DNA of 42,812 nucleotides from positions 1-42,812 of the forward strand of contig JAKAJV010000014.1 in assembly GCA_021813585.1 (NCBI GenBank). Direction: 5' to 3'. This DNA is from Bacteroidota bacterium (GTDB lineage Bacteria > Bacteroidota > Ignavibacteria > Ignavibacteriales > Ignavibacteriaceae). Below the pieces are notes generated by a model that was not told the DNA's origin, made no database searches, and worked only from the letters and a program-made list of their open reading frames with translations. Positions 32,535 through 40,874 of this stretch are shown in pieces; within the stretch, counting starts at the first letter, position 1, and each line of letters begins with the position of its first letter. A program made the position numbers and the translations under genes.

Positions 32535-34226
32535 ATGAAAAATTTGATTTGGGCAATTCTGATTATTTTTTGTATAAACAAAATTTCAGCGCAACAATCT
32601 TTGTATAAAAGTCCTTCGCCGGATTCTGCAAGACTGTTACTTTACAATAGTCTAAATCCACGTGCGGTTAAGAACAAAAATAAAGACATAATATGTGTCG
32701 CTACGGAGTGGAGTACGCAGTTTCCGTTAGTTGCTGAAAGAATTGACAGCAGTGGAAATCTTTTGTGGAATAATGTTTATATTGCTCCTCCTCTAAATGA
32801 TCTCGATGAAAATGGAGATGCAGTTATTTTGCCTCGTCCCGACGGGGGTGCTTATTTTATTTTTGAATACTGGGAATTCAAGAGCGTTCTGGATACACCC
32901 GAATTTATAATGTATTTCGCAAGTTACCCGCATATACAATATATTGATGCGGAAGGAAATCCCCAATGGGGATCGGTTGGAATACGTTTGTCCGATATAA
33001 ATGTTGATTTTCAAGGCGGTGCTGATATAATGAATGCATATTATGCCCCAGATAGAGATATTATAATTTACTGGAATTGGTATAATGACCACCATACAGC
33101 CGGGGTAAAAAATGAGTTTGGAACATATGTACAAAAGATAGCCCCAACCAACGGCGAATTAAAATTCGGTGAAAGCGGGCGGAAACTTTTTGATTTTCGA
33201 GCTTCCCCGTTAATACAAGGCCAAAATTGTAATGTCTATATATTCCAAGACAGATATGCTTTTCAAAATGGAGGTGATTCCGTTGCTTGTTTTAACAACT
33301 CAGTGGAAAAGCTCTGGCAGTTGCCTTTGCTTACCGGAATAAATAGCATGGATTATCTAATCGGTACTAATGAATTTGGGGAATTTCTAATTATTTACGG
33401 AACTAACAATGATATACGGGCAAGTCTTTACGATGAAAATGGTTCACCTATATGGATTGGTAAAATACTTAGTTCATCAGTAAAAAGGATTTTAGGGGGG
33501 AAGTTGTATAATTGGATAATAAATAGCTGGGTGTTTAAAATGGGACAAATAGGCAGCTCCGTATATTGTGTTAATAGAGAAGGTAAGATGCCATGGGGAG
33601 AATCGGGGGCTTCTATTGCCGATAGGATTCTTGCTGCTGTGCCCATTGACGAAGAATCGGTTCTGGTTGCATTTGAGAAAAAAAATGAAAGCGGAAAATT
33701 TGCCTACGACCTGTATCTGCAGAAATTAAATAAAAACGGGGAAGCCGTCTGGCAAAGTGAAGGCATAAAGGTTTTCGAATATGTCAGTACCAATTGCATA
33801 ATTCTTCCGGATAATAACGGAGGCGCATATTTAATATTTGATGCTGTTGCACAATATGAACCTGCATATAAACCAAGAGGTACATACTTTCAAAAAGTAG
33901 ATAAGGATGGAAATCTTGGTATTGTTACTTCCATAAAAAATGAAGAAGGGAATATACCGGCTGAATTTAAGCTATTACAAAATTATCCTAATCCATTTAA
34001 TCCGGAAACAAATATAAATTATTCAATACCGGAGGAAACAAATGTAACAATAAAGCTATACGATGTAATAGGTAGAGAAGTAAAAGTATTAGTAAACGAA
34101 AGAAAACAGCCCGGGAAGTATACCATAAAATTTAAAGGAGGTGAAATATGTTCGGGTGTATATTTCTACAGGCTTACAACAAGCAGCGGATACACTGCGG
34201 TAAAAAAACTAGTCATATTAAAATAA
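32535..34226 (+). CDS. T9SS-sorted secreted protein with WD/propeller-like repeats
   Basis: This 563-aa protein has a signal peptide (to about residue 19, KISAQ). The passenger (20-475) repeats the pattern 'ILP-DGGAYFIF ... W-x-x-x-G' (for example ILPRPDGGAYFIFEYW, NPQWGSVGIRL, EAVWQSEGIKVF, ILPDNNGGAYLIFD), suggesting a beta-propeller. The end is a T9SS type A domain (LLQNYPNPFNPETNINY ... CSGVYFYRLTTSSGYTAVKKLVILK). The passenger codons end mostly in T or A, but the sorting domain switches to purine-ending codons and is almost identical in DNA to that of the gene ending at 37021. The ligand is unknown. Confidence 0.85.
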   Translation: MKNLIWAILIIFCINKISAQQSLYKSPSPDSARLLLYNSLNPRAVKNKNKDIICVATEWSTQFPLVAERIDSSGNLLWNNVYIAPPLNDLDENGDAVILPRPDGGAYFIFEYWEFKSVLDTPEFIMYFASYPHIQYIDAEGNPQWGSVGIRLSDINVDFQGGADIMNAYYAPDRDIIIYWNWYNDHHTAGVKNEFGTYVQKIAPTNGELKFGESGRKLFDFRASPLIQGQNCNVYIFQDRYAFQNGGDSVACFNNSVEKLWQLPLLTGINSMDYLIGTNEFGEFLIIYGTNNDIRASLYDENGSPIWIGKILSSSVKRILGGKLYNWIINSWVFKMGQIGSSVYCVNREGKMPWGESGASIADRILAAVPIDEESVLVAFEKKNESGKFAYDLYLQKLNKNGEAVWQSEGIKVFEYVSTNCIILPDNNGGAYLIFDAVAQYEPAYKPRGTYFQKVDKDGNLGIVTSIKNEEGNIPAEFKLLQNYPNPFNPETNINYSIPEETNVTIKLYDVIGREVKVLVNERKQPGKYTIKFKGGEICSGVYFYRLTTSSGYTAVKKLVILK

Positions 34227-34302
34227 AAATGGGAGTAATATATGAAGCAAATTCTGTTCTACTTGTTCATCTGTTTTTTCTGCTCACTATCAGCAGAAGC
34301 GC
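33986..34302 (+). repeat. direct repeat copy A, spans a gene boundary
   Basis: Positions 33986-34198 match 36781-36993 with only two differences in 213 bp. Beyond this, similarity of about 85% continues through the stop codon, the short intergenic gap and the signal peptide of the next frame (to about 34302 and 37096). The repeat therefore joins the sorting domain of one gene with the signal peptide of the following one. Confidence 0.9.
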
Positions 34303-34343
34303 AAGCGACAAATATCTTAAAATATTTTTATTTGTGTCAATAA
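34242..34343 (+). pseudogene. signal-peptide stub, 33 codons
   Basis: ATG 34242 opens MKQILFYLFICFFCSLSAEAQA, a clear signal peptide with an Ala-x-Ala-Gln cleavage region, then meets a stop at 34341-34343 after 11 more residues. The signal peptide is homologous to that of the gene at 37037 (MKQILFFLFICFLCLL). No passenger remains before the next gene at 34397. It is a gene start that lost its body. Confidence 0.65.
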
Positions 34344-34396
34344 AGCCTTTGGCAAAATCGGTTTAGAAAACTAACTTAATTAAGAGGTTAATATAA

Positions 34397-37021
34397 ATGA
34401 AAAGACTAAATATATTATTTCCTTTAGCCGTATTTATAATTACTAATACACTATGTTTTTCTCAAACAACAAATACAGACACAACAAAAGCAAAGCCAAC
34501 CCAATTCCGGCGCGGAGTTGAGATAAGCAATAACTATCAAAGTTATGAACAAAAATATGCCGGTAAGAATTTATCTGAAGAAAAGAGAAGGATGTATCCG
34601 CTTGGATATTCCGGAAGAAAATTGACAAATAAACTGTCAAAGATAACGACAACTACCGGAACATGGGCTGAACTAAATCCCAAAGTGCCGAGAGTGGATT
34701 ATCTCGGAATACATTTCATTAATCCAGACACCGGCTGGGCATGCGGGGATTTGGGAACAATAATAAAAACAACAGACGGCGGTAAGAAATGGACAGTGGA
34801 GGAAACCAACACACCCACACCGGTATTGAAGGTAAACAGCTTCAATGGTAAAATAGTAATAGCCGCCGGATATAATGGATTGATACTAAGGTCTACCAAC
34901 GGCGGAGAAAGTTGGACAGAAGTAACCAGCGGAGTAACGGGAGACTTATGGGGACTGCAAATGTTAAATGATACTTTGGGCTGGTCATGCGGCAACCGTA
35001 ATTCGTTAATAAAAACAACAGACGGAGGAGAAAGCTGGCAGAAAGTACTAACACCGGGCTATACATCCGATTATTGGTGGATAGATTTTCTGCCTGCCCC
35101 TTCGTGGAATAAGGATTACGGTTTTATAGCGGCAAACGGAAAGGTATTAAGAACTACAGACGGAGGAACCGACTGGGATATAATACAGGCGGGAGACAGC
35201 TATCCTTTGTTTAGCATAAATGTAATAGACAGTCTTCACATAGCGGCGGCAGGCTACGGCGGAACAAGCTACCGTGGAAAAAATATATACAGCAGCGACG
35301 GAGGTAATACCTGGATAACCGGAGGTTTAACCACCTTTGACCCGATTAACTGTATAAAATATGTAAACCCCGATACCGGATATATAGCAATGAGTGAAGT
35401 AGGAATATGGAAGACAACAAACAGAGGTGCAGACTGGAAGATAATAACTGGAGTAATAAATAATATTGGAGAATATGAGCTGCAATTGTTTCCAAAAGAA
35501 CAAACCGGTTACTCAGCAGGAAGCGGGTTAAAGATATCCAAGACGGAGAGAGGTTTGGATAGCTGGTACAAACTGGTATTAAATGAGAGCTTTGCAGATG
35601 TTTATTTTACTAGCAAGGAAATAGGATACATAGCAAGCAGTTCTGTTTATAAAACTACCGATAGCGGAAACAATTGGTTTATGTTATCAAGTTTTCCGAC
35701 AAATGTATTTATATCTTCATTAAACAGGATAACCTTTATCGATAGTGTAACGGGATTTGCCGGAGGACCTCCTTGTCGAATAGTGAAGACAGCGGATGCA
35801 GGTAACAGTTGGTACGTTACTAACGTATTTGGACTTGCCGATACAATAGGAAGCATAAATAAGATTTTCTTTATTAACCATACAACAGGATGGGCGGTTA
35901 CAAGCAGAGGGGGAATAATAAAAACAACTGATAGCGGGGAGAATTGGTTTGCACAATTAAATGCAGGAATTTCCATTATTTTTAATAGTATTTATTTCGT
36001 TGATTCTTTGTATGGTTGGACAACAAATGGAAATTCCAGACCTTATAAGACAACAGATGGGGGGAAGAACTGGATAGAACAATCTGATTTGGATATTTGG
36101 GAAAGCAAAGATGTTTATTTCTTAAATATAGATACTGGTTGGTTGATAGATGACTTTAACCTTAATCTATATAAAACTACAAATTCAGGTCTTGATTGGT
36201 CCATTCAATTAAATTCCAAATATATAATTAAAACATTCGGATGGCTCTCAAAATCTCATGGATTAATTATTGGTGATGGAATATATGAAACGGTTGATAC
36301 CGGCAATACATGGAATGAAATTCTTGATTTAAGAAATATAGGGTTGAGAAAACTTCAAAGTCCGTCGCCTTATGCAGCTTATTCTATCGGGAAGGTTGGT
36401 TTAATATATAAATATACAGATACGACAATAACTCCGGTAGAGCTAGTAAGTTTTAATGGGAAATATAATGGTAGCAAGGTGGAGTTAACCTGGGAAACTG
36501 CTACTGAGATAAATAATTACGGATTTGACATTCAAAGAAGGAAAACCGGCTGGCTGGCCGGAGAAGGGATAACGCAGACAGAATGGGAAAAGATTGGCTT
36601 TGTTAAAGGAAACGGGACGACGACAAAACAAAATTCTTACTTATTTATTGATAATAACGTAGAGACTTGTAAGTACTATTACCGTTTGAAACAAATTGAT
36701 TATGACGGTTCATTTGAATATTCAAATGAAATTGAAGTTGACATAAATTTTCCTTCAGAATTTTCATTATCACAAAACTTTCCTAATCCATTTAATCCGG
36801 AAACAAATATAAATTATTCAATACCGGAGGAGACAAATGTAACAATAAAGCTATACGATGTAATAGGTAGAGAAGTAAAAGTATTAGTAAACGAAAGAAA
36901 ACAGCCCGGGAAGTATACCATAAAATTTAAAGGAGGTGAAATAAGTTCGGGTGTATATTTCTACAGGCTTACAACAAGCAGCGGATACACTGCTGTTAAA
37001 AAACTAATCATCTTAAAATAA
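34397..37021 (+). CDS. large YCF48-propeller protein with T9SS sorting domain
   Basis: This 874-aa protein has a signal peptide (to about 22), then at least ten YCF48/BNR units, such as GWACGDLGTIIKTTDGGKKW, GWSCGNRNSLIKTTDGGESW and GWAVTSRGGIIKTTDSGENW, to about residue 675. A linker domain (VELVSFNGKYNGSKVELTW ... YYYRLKQIDYDGSFEYSNEI) and the T9SS type A domain (QNFPNPFNPETNINY ... VKKLIILK) follow. Codon style changes inside the gene: purine-ending to about 35950, T-ending from there to about 36770, purine-ending again in the tail. This suggests a mosaic. Its tail DNA is copy B of the direct repeat. The binding partner is unknown. Confidence 0.88.
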   Translation: MKRLNILFPLAVFIITNTLCFSQTTNTDTTKAKPTQFRRGVEISNNYQSYEQKYAGKNLSEEKRRMYPLGYSGRKLTNKLSKITTTTGTWAELNPKVPRVDYLGIHFINPDTGWACGDLGTIIKTTDGGKKWTVEETNTPTPVLKVNSFNGKIVIAAGYNGLILRSTNGGESWTEVTSGVTGDLWGLQMLNDTLGWSCGNRNSLIKTTDGGESWQKVLTPGYTSDYWWIDFLPAPSWNKDYGFIAANGKVLRTTDGGTDWDIIQAGDSYPLFSINVIDSLHIAAAGYGGTSYRGKNIYSSDGGNTWITGGLTTFDPINCIKYVNPDTGYIAMSEVGIWKTTNRGADWKIITGVINNIGEYELQLFPKEQTGYSAGSGLKISKTERGLDSWYKLVLNESFADVYFTSKEIGYIASSSVYKTTDSGNNWFMLSSFPTNVFISSLNRITFIDSVTGFAGGPPCRIVKTADAGNSWYVTNVFGLADTIGSINKIFFINHTTGWAVTSRGGIIKTTDSGENWFAQLNAGISIIFNSIYFVDSLYGWTTNGNSRPYKTTDGGKNWIEQSDLDIWESKDVYFLNIDTGWLIDDFNLNLYKTTNSGLDWSIQLNSKYIIKTFGWLSKSHGLIIGDGIYETVDTGNTWNEILDLRNIGLRKLQSPSPYAAYSIGKVGLIYKYTDTTITPVELVSFNGKYNGSKVELTWETATEINNYGFDIQRRKTGWLAGEGITQTEWEKIGFVKGNGTTTKQNSYLFIDNNVETCKYYYRLKQIDYDGSFEYSNEIEVDINFPSEFSLSQNFPNPFNPETNINYSIPEETNVTIKLYDVIGREVKVLVNERKQPGKYTIKFKGGEISSGVYFYRLTTSSGYTAVKKLIILK

Positions 37022-37096
37022 AAATGTGAGTAACGTATGAAACAAATTCTGTTCTTCTTGTTTATCTGTTTTCTTTGCTTACTAACAGCAAAAGCC
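36781..37096 (+). repeat. direct repeat copy B, spans a gene boundary
   Basis: This is the partner of 33986-34302, in the same orientation and 2795 bp away. It runs from the PNPFNP codons of the 874-aa protein through its stop, the intergenic gap and the signal peptide of the gene at 37037. Confidence 0.9.
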
Positions 37097-37336
37097 CAAA
37101 CCAATGCGAACATACCGGGTCCAGAAAATGTTCTCGTTGTTTACAATTCTCAAATAGATAGCTCAGGAATAATTGCAAATTATTACAAAAACGTAAGAGG
37201 AATACCCTCATTAAATATAATGCACTTAGATAATTTAACTGATGCTAATATAACTATTGATGGAGTTACACACACAGTAGGTTTAAGGCAGGGAGCGGAT
37301 AACAATAAGAATAGTTATAATAATGTTTGCGGTTAA
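37037..37336 (+). CDS. truncated TIGR03790-like secreted protein
   Basis: This 99-aa frame has a signal peptide (MKQILFFLFICFLCLLTAKAQ) and then the start of a TIGR03790-type domain: PENVLVVYNSQIDSSGIIANYYKNVRGIPSLNIMHL. Proteins of that family are several hundred residues long; here the frame ends after about 80 mature residues, with low-complexity NNKNSYNN before the stop. No other frame continues the domain before 37383, so the rest has been deleted. It is very likely non-functional. The signal peptide lies in copy B of the direct repeat. Confidence 0.65.
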   Translation: MKQILFFLFICFLCLLTAKAQTNANIPGPENVLVVYNSQIDSSGIIANYYKNVRGIPSLNIMHLDNLTDANITIDGVTHTVGLRQGADNNKNSYNNVCG

Positions 37337-37382
37337 ATTAGATTTTTGTTAAACTCAATTACATAAATAAAAGGGTTGTAAT

Positions 37383-38912
37383 ATGAAAATATTATTTATT
37401 TATCTCCTAATTCTTTTATTGAGTTGTTCACTTTATTCACAAGTACCTGAGTGGGAATTTTTAGGTCTCAAGGATACAGTAATTTCGGATATAGCATTCG
37501 ATGATAGTGGAAATATCTATATTGTAACAGAACTTGTTTCCCAACCGCCCGTGTATAAATCAACCGATAATGGAAAAAGCTGGGAACCTAAAAGTAATGG
37601 TATAGACAAATGGGATGGTACATCAATAGACATTGATTCTAAAGGCAACATTTATTTAACTGCGTTTGGCGGTGTTTTTAAATCAACCAACGGGGGTGAT
37701 AATTGGTTTAGAATAGCCCAGGAGTTGACAAATCTTGAATTCTATCTTGTTAAGGTAATACCAAATGATTATATTTTTGTAAGCAATTTCGATGGAATTT
37801 TTCGTTCTACCGACTATGGACTAACGTGGGATTCAACCGATTATACCTATTGGGGTGCAACGGAAATAGGGATTAACACAAGAGGAGTTATGTTCGTTGG
37901 TAATTTTACTGCTTCATGGTTTTCAATATTTCGGTCTACAAATTTTGGAAAGAATTGGATTTTTTCAAGCAGACTTCCGGGAAATGAACTCCTTTTTTCC
38001 AAAAACGGGGATGTTTTTGCAGGCGTTGGAGACAATCCGCTTTTTTATTCCGATATATATAAGTCAACAGACAATGGACTTACCTGGAATCCTACTAATG
38101 TATTTAGTCAGACAAATCAAAATTTTCATGATTTAGAATTAGATAAGAATAATGATTTTTATGCGATTGTTAGTGGAGATTATAAAGGAGTTTATTTTTC
38201 TGCTGACACAGGCAAATCATGGGTATATTATGGCTTATCTGATTATGCCAGCAGTCTGCATTGTCTTGCTGTTGATTCTAGCGGATACGTTTATGTTGGA
38301 ACTCGCGGAGATGGACTATTTCGGACTGCAGGACGTACTACGCCGGTTGAATTAATTTTTTTTACTTCGGAAATTGAAAATGATAAAGTAAAATTAACAT
38401 GGATTACATCAACCGAAAAAAATAATTATGGGTTTGAGATTGAAAGAAAAGAAAGCAACAAAGACTGGAAAACTGTTGGTTTTGTTAAGGGGAAAGGGAC
38501 ATCTACTGAAAAACATATTTATAAATATAAAGATGAAAATCTAAAGTCCGGTGAATATTTTTATCGTTTAAAGCAAATTGATTTTAATGGCACATTTGAA
38601 TATAGTTCAGAATTAAAAGCCACTATAAAAAATCAGTACAATTTTAATTTAGAACAAAATTATCCAAATCCTTTTAACCCGGGTACAATAATTAAATTTA
38701 CAACTTCACAGAGAGCTTTTGTTAAGCTCATAATATATAATTCTTTAGGCCAAAAAATAAAAACATTGATAAATTCCTATTTGTCTGAAGGGAATCATTC
38801 AGTTGAATTTAACTTTGAAGATGCAGAGTTACCCCTGAGTTCAGGTATTTATTTTTACCGACTTGAGACTAATGGTTATGCTGAATCTAAAAAGATGGTA
38901 CTTTTAAGATAA
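37383..38912 (+). CDS. BNR/YCF48-type propeller protein with T9SS sorting domain
   Basis: This 509-aa protein has a signal peptide (to about 20, SCSLYSQ). Six or more propeller units carry Asp-box-like phrases: YKSTDNGKSWEP, FKSTNGGDNWFR, FRSTDYGLTWDS, FRSTNFGKNWIF, YKSTDNGLTWNP and ADTGKSWVYY. A linker (VELIFFTSEIENDKVKLTW ... YFYRLKQIDFNGTFEYSSEL) of the same type as in the 874-aa protein leads into the T9SS tail (LEQNYPNPFNPGTIIKF ... SSGIYFYRLETNGYAESKKMVLLR). The codons are T/A-ending throughout, including the tail, which is not part of the direct repeat. Confidence 0.87.
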   Translation: MKILFIYLLILLLSCSLYSQVPEWEFLGLKDTVISDIAFDDSGNIYIVTELVSQPPVYKSTDNGKSWEPKSNGIDKWDGTSIDIDSKGNIYLTAFGGVFKSTNGGDNWFRIAQELTNLEFYLVKVIPNDYIFVSNFDGIFRSTDYGLTWDSTDYTYWGATEIGINTRGVMFVGNFTASWFSIFRSTNFGKNWIFSSRLPGNELLFSKNGDVFAGVGDNPLFYSDIYKSTDNGLTWNPTNVFSQTNQNFHDLELDKNNDFYAIVSGDYKGVYFSADTGKSWVYYGLSDYASSLHCLAVDSSGYVYVGTRGDGLFRTAGRTTPVELIFFTSEIENDKVKLTWITSTEKNNYGFEIERKESNKDWKTVGFVKGKGTSTEKHIYKYKDENLKSGEYFYRLKQIDFNGTFEYSSELKATIKNQYNFNLEQNYPNPFNPGTIIKFTTSQRAFVKLIIYNSLGQKIKTLINSYLSEGNHSVEFNFEDAELPLSSGIYFYRLETNGYAESKKMVLLR

Positions 38913-38944
38913 TTCTTAATTTTTAACTAAAAGAAAGGGATACC

Positions 38945-39926
38945 ATGAAACATTTTGTCTTACTGTTACATCAACCTTAGATACCACCCATATATTATCT
39001 ATGATCCGTGGGCCCAGGGCCGTTCTTTAGCAGCAAATACAACTGATTTATCCTCATCTATTTCTGCCACAGACATAAATTCTCAGCTTATTTATTCCGG
39101 GATTATGCTTGAGAATGAAGGTAAAATTGACGGTGCAATTTCCTTTTATAAAAATTTAATAAGTAATGATAAACTGGTTAATTTTGCAATCACACAGCTT
39201 GCCTATATCAAAAACAAATATTCAAAAAATGAAATACTGAATTATCTGCAAGGCTTGTCCGCAAAATCAAAATATTCTTTGTTTGCAGCAAAGCTCGTTG
39301 CCGACATGTATTTACAAAACAGCCGCTTTAATGAAGCAATAAACTTGTATTATAAGATTATTAAGAACTATCCGGATAATCGTCAAGCGGTAAATTCCAG
39401 ATTTGCAGAATTATTTGCATACTTAAATATAAAAAAGGATAATTTAATAGCCGGACAGCTTCTATCAGTAATAAAATCGCTTAATTTAAAAGATGACGAA
39501 TATTTAATTAGTATAGCCTTAGTAGAACATTTATTAAACGGTTCAAATGAAATTAGCTTGAAAAATAATATTGCAAAACAGGGTATCAATAAAGAAGCAG
39601 AAAAAGATGAAGTGATAAATACTCCGAAAGAATATTCCTTGCTGGGCAATTACCCCAACCCGTTTAATCCTACAACAAATATTGTTTACAATCTGCCGCG
39701 AAGTTCACTGGTTGAAATAACTATTTATAATATACTAGGCAATAAAGTTAGGAGTTTCAATATTCCGTCTCAATCTGCTGGCATACAGCAATTAACCTGG
39801 GATGGTAAAGATTTAAACAGTAATCATGTTTCCAGCGGTACGTACCTATATCATTTTAAGGCTAAATCACTCGAAGGGGAAAGTGAAGTATTTGAGAAAT
39901 CCGGGAAATTATTAATTCTAAAATAG
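38945..39926 (+). pseudogene. start stub fused out of frame to a TPR protein with T9SS tail
   Basis: GAAAGGG and ATG 38945 begin MKHFVLLLHQP and stop after eleven residues. The overlapping frame from 38949 carries the main body: about 40 residues (RYHPYIIYDPWAQGRS), TPR-like helices (about 55-200; GIMLENEGKIDGAISFYKNL, MYLQNSRFNEAINLYYKIIKNYPDN) and a T9SS tail (LLGNYPNPFNPTTNIVY ... WDGKDLNSNHVSSGTYLYHF ... GKLLILK). That frame has a stop just upstream (38946-38948) and no signal peptide; only a TTG at 38955 could start it. A deletion that joined the start of one gene to the last third of another, out of frame, explains it best. Without a signal peptide the sorting tail would be useless. Confidence 0.65.
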
Positions 39927-39933
39927 AGCTGTT

Positions 39934-40563
39934 ATGAAAAAATATTTTGACTGGGGTTATATATTAATCCCGGCAATGTTATTCTTATTTTCACTCAACT
40001 TATTTGCTGAAAATCCCGGCACTGCTATTATTAAAATAAAAAATCGAATCAGATTGATTAAATCGGCGTCAAGTAAATTTAAAATTGATTATAAAGCTTT
40101 ATGTGCAGTTATCTACACCGAGAGAACGCTGAATTATAACTGGGAAGATAAAGCCCTGGATAATGTATTGGCCGAGGTCGGACTAAATAGTTCAATTGGA
40201 TTTTGCCAGGTTAAGATAAAGACCGCATACTGGATAGAAAATCAATTGAACTATACACAAAGTAAATTTTATTGCGGAGAAAAATACAAACATATATTGT
40301 GTGTTAGTAATTCGCCGGAAGAAATTATTAGAAAGCTGAATAATGATTCGCTAAATATTTTATATGCCGCAGCATATATAAAGATAATGACAAACCAATG
40401 GGAAAAAGCTGGTTGCGCAATAGATAAAAAGCCGGATATAATAGGAACATTGTATTCTACGGGCTTATTTAATATAGACGGAGCAGAAAGGAAGCCAAAC
40501 CGGAATCCGTCGCCAAACGAGTTTGGCAAAAAGGTAAAAATGTCGTTTGGTCTATTTAAGTAA
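39934..40563 (+). CDS. secreted lytic-transglycosylase/lysozyme-like protein
   Basis: This 209-aa protein has a signal peptide (ILIPAMLFLFSLNLFA). The fold looks like an SLT/lysozyme type: helix with probable catalytic Glu63 (A-L-C-A-V-I-Y-T-E-R), then S-S-I-G-F-C-Q-V-K-I-K-T-A in place of the usual G-L-M-Q-x-x-P-x-T-A, N-I-L-Y-A-A-A-Y-I-K, and I-G-T-L-Y-S-T-G. These blocks are in the correct order, but identity to standard members is low. Predicted action: cleavage of peptidoglycan in the periplasm. It begins 7 nt after the broken T9SS gene. Four Cys residues are unusual for the family. It is the last gene of the island. Confidence 0.6.
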   Translation: MKKYFDWGYILIPAMLFLFSLNLFAENPGTAIIKIKNRIRLIKSASSKFKIDYKALCAVIYTERTLNYNWEDKALDNVLAEVGLNSSIGFCQVKIKTAYWIENQLNYTQSKFYCGEKYKHILCVSNSPEEIIRKLNNDSLNILYAAAYIKIMTNQWEKAGCAIDKKPDIIGTLYSTGLFNIDGAERKPNRNPSPNEFGKKVKMSFGLFK

Positions 40564-40637
40564 AATTAACCTGATAATTTTCAAGATTCGAACGCAATTA
40601 TCATAACTAAAAACAAACAAGAAAGTGGAGGTCCGTC

Positions 40638-40874
40638 ATGGCTCAGAACAAAGTAAGCGCAGTGTTGGAACAGGCCGTTGTAGACGGACCATTAAACGAA
40701 GCGGACGCCCAGTCGGCAAAGCTTCCGTTCCTTATATCCTTAACCGATAAGGAAAGGGAATCCCTTCCGCGCTTCGGCGCATACAGCATAACATTCTTTT
40801 ACCCGCAGGGGAAATTTTATAATACCAGAGTATTTTACGTCCCCGCCGAAGAAATTTCCTTCAAATACAAATGA
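40638..40874 (+). CDS. small protein of unknown function
   Basis: This 78-aa protein has a strong RBS (GTGGAGG) and the G+C-richer codons of the normal genome, so expression is likely. The central phrase KLPFLISLTDKERESLPRFG resembles the start of a Bacteroidota small-protein group that reads LPxLxxLTxEERxxLPKMG (from memory). The C-terminus, FFYPQGKFYNTRVFYVPAEEISFKYK, is beta-rich. No signal peptide or membrane segment. No function assigned. Confidence 0.7.
   Translation: MAQNKVSAVLEQAVVDGPLNEADAQSAKLPFLISLTDKERESLPRFGAYSITFFYPQGKFYNTRVFYVPAEEISFKYK

Noticed and set aside
34148-34366. 72-codon ORF across the end of the 563-aa protein
   Set aside because: It is out of frame with both the sorting domain and the signal-peptide stub at 34242, which explain the sequence better.
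34700-36300. Possible CRISPR or tandem-repeat array from the recurring ACAACAGACGG words
   Set aside because: The repeats are in frame and encode the KTTDGG phrase of YCF48 propeller units; spacing and sequence vary as in protein repeats.
29472-40563. Integron, prophage or transposon origin of the island
   Set aside because: No integrase, transposase, attC-like site or phage structural gene was seen, so the means of rearrangement remains open.
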